Shown here one piece after another: positions 6,165 through 6,288 of a DNA stretch of 6,288 nt. The DNA comes from Anaerolineales bacterium (lineage in GTDB: Bacteria; Chloroflexota; Anaerolineae; Anaerolineales; Villigracilaceae): NCBI GenBank assembly GCA_029933275.1, contig JAOZOM010000104.1:1-6288 (forward strand). Direction: 5' to 3'. The notes beneath the pieces were generated by a model. It ran no database searches. It saw only the letters and a list, made by a program, of their open reading frames with translations, and was not told the origin of the DNA. The number at the start of each line of letters is the position of its first letter. Within the stretch, counting starts at the first letter, position 1. A program made the translations under genes and the position numbers.

Positions 6165-6191
6165 ACTTTGTGTTCTGTGTGATTTCGTGGT
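6165..6191 (-). repeat. relaxed copy of the 9-nt-period CACRRAG repeat
   Basis: Read on the minus strand, three 9-mers follow each other: ACCACGAAA, TCACACAGA and ACACAAAGT. Order and period match the unit set at 2310-2336 (ACACGGAGT, GCACTGAGA, ACACGGAGA), with mostly G-to-A differences. It lies 16 nt beyond the stop of the NYN gene. No hairpin with a T-run was found in 6149-6240. Confidence 0.55.
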
Positions 6192-6240
6192 GCATGTTTT
6201 TTAAAAAGCGATTTCTAGGACGATTACTTAGGCATGAGAA

Positions 6241-6288
6241 TTAAATAACTCGATAGTCGTGATTTAATATTTTCGCTTCCATAAAAGC
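6241..6288 (-). CDS. possible C-terminal end of a gene entering from the right edge
   Basis: On the minus strand a frame is open from the window edge for 15 codons, reading AFMEAKILNHDYRVI, then TAA at 6243-6241. It could be the tail of a protein convergent with the NYN gene, but the stretch is too short to recognise and an open frame of this length occurs by chance. The other two minus frames are not clearly better. Confidence 0.2.
   Translation of the reverse strand, partial: AFMEAKILNHDYRVI

Overview
The window suggests a bacterium of the Chloroflexota (Anaerolineae-like) or a related lineage with Firmicutes-like gene order. This rests on one piece of synteny, rpmB divergent from an Asp23/YloU gene followed by a YloV/FakA-type gene, and on the general look of the proteins; no rRNA or other marker is present, so the assignment is inference. 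Base composition looks even across the genes, and nothing suggests plasmid or phage origin. No tRNA, rRNA or CRISPR array was seen.

Layout. Positions 1-52 (minus) hold the first codons of rpmB (ribosomal protein L28), cut by the window edge. After a 124-nt divergent intergenic region with a small dyad, the plus strand carries yloU (Asp23/Gls24 family) and yloV (DhaL-type kinase, FakA-like), very likely one transcript. Positions 2233-2660 are a degenerate intergenic region. It holds a long imperfect inverted duplication, a run of 9-nt CACGGAG-type repeats, a strong hairpin, and what reads as a decayed fragment of an ISAs1-family transposase.

Positions 2661-5575 hold a three-gene minus-strand operon, in transcription order: a six-TM HAMP class III adenylate cyclase, a small YkvA/DUF1232 membrane protein, and a type I mannose-6-phosphate isomerase. 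The gaps are 15 and 8 nt. Divergent from the cyclase, on the plus strand, is a YacP/Rae1-like NYN-domain RNase (5657-6148), possibly leaderless. The right end holds a second, relaxed copy of the 9-nt-period repeat and perhaps the last codons of a minus-strand gene entering from beyond the window.

How the genes work together. YloU-YloV next to rpmB is a conserved pairing linked in other bacteria to fatty-acid phosphorylation and the cell envelope. The cyclase operon would join a membrane-linked cAMP signal to sugar-phosphate interconversion only by co-transcription; no direct functional link is visible. The coding genes look ordinary and intact. The least explained sequence is the 2233-2660 intergenic region.
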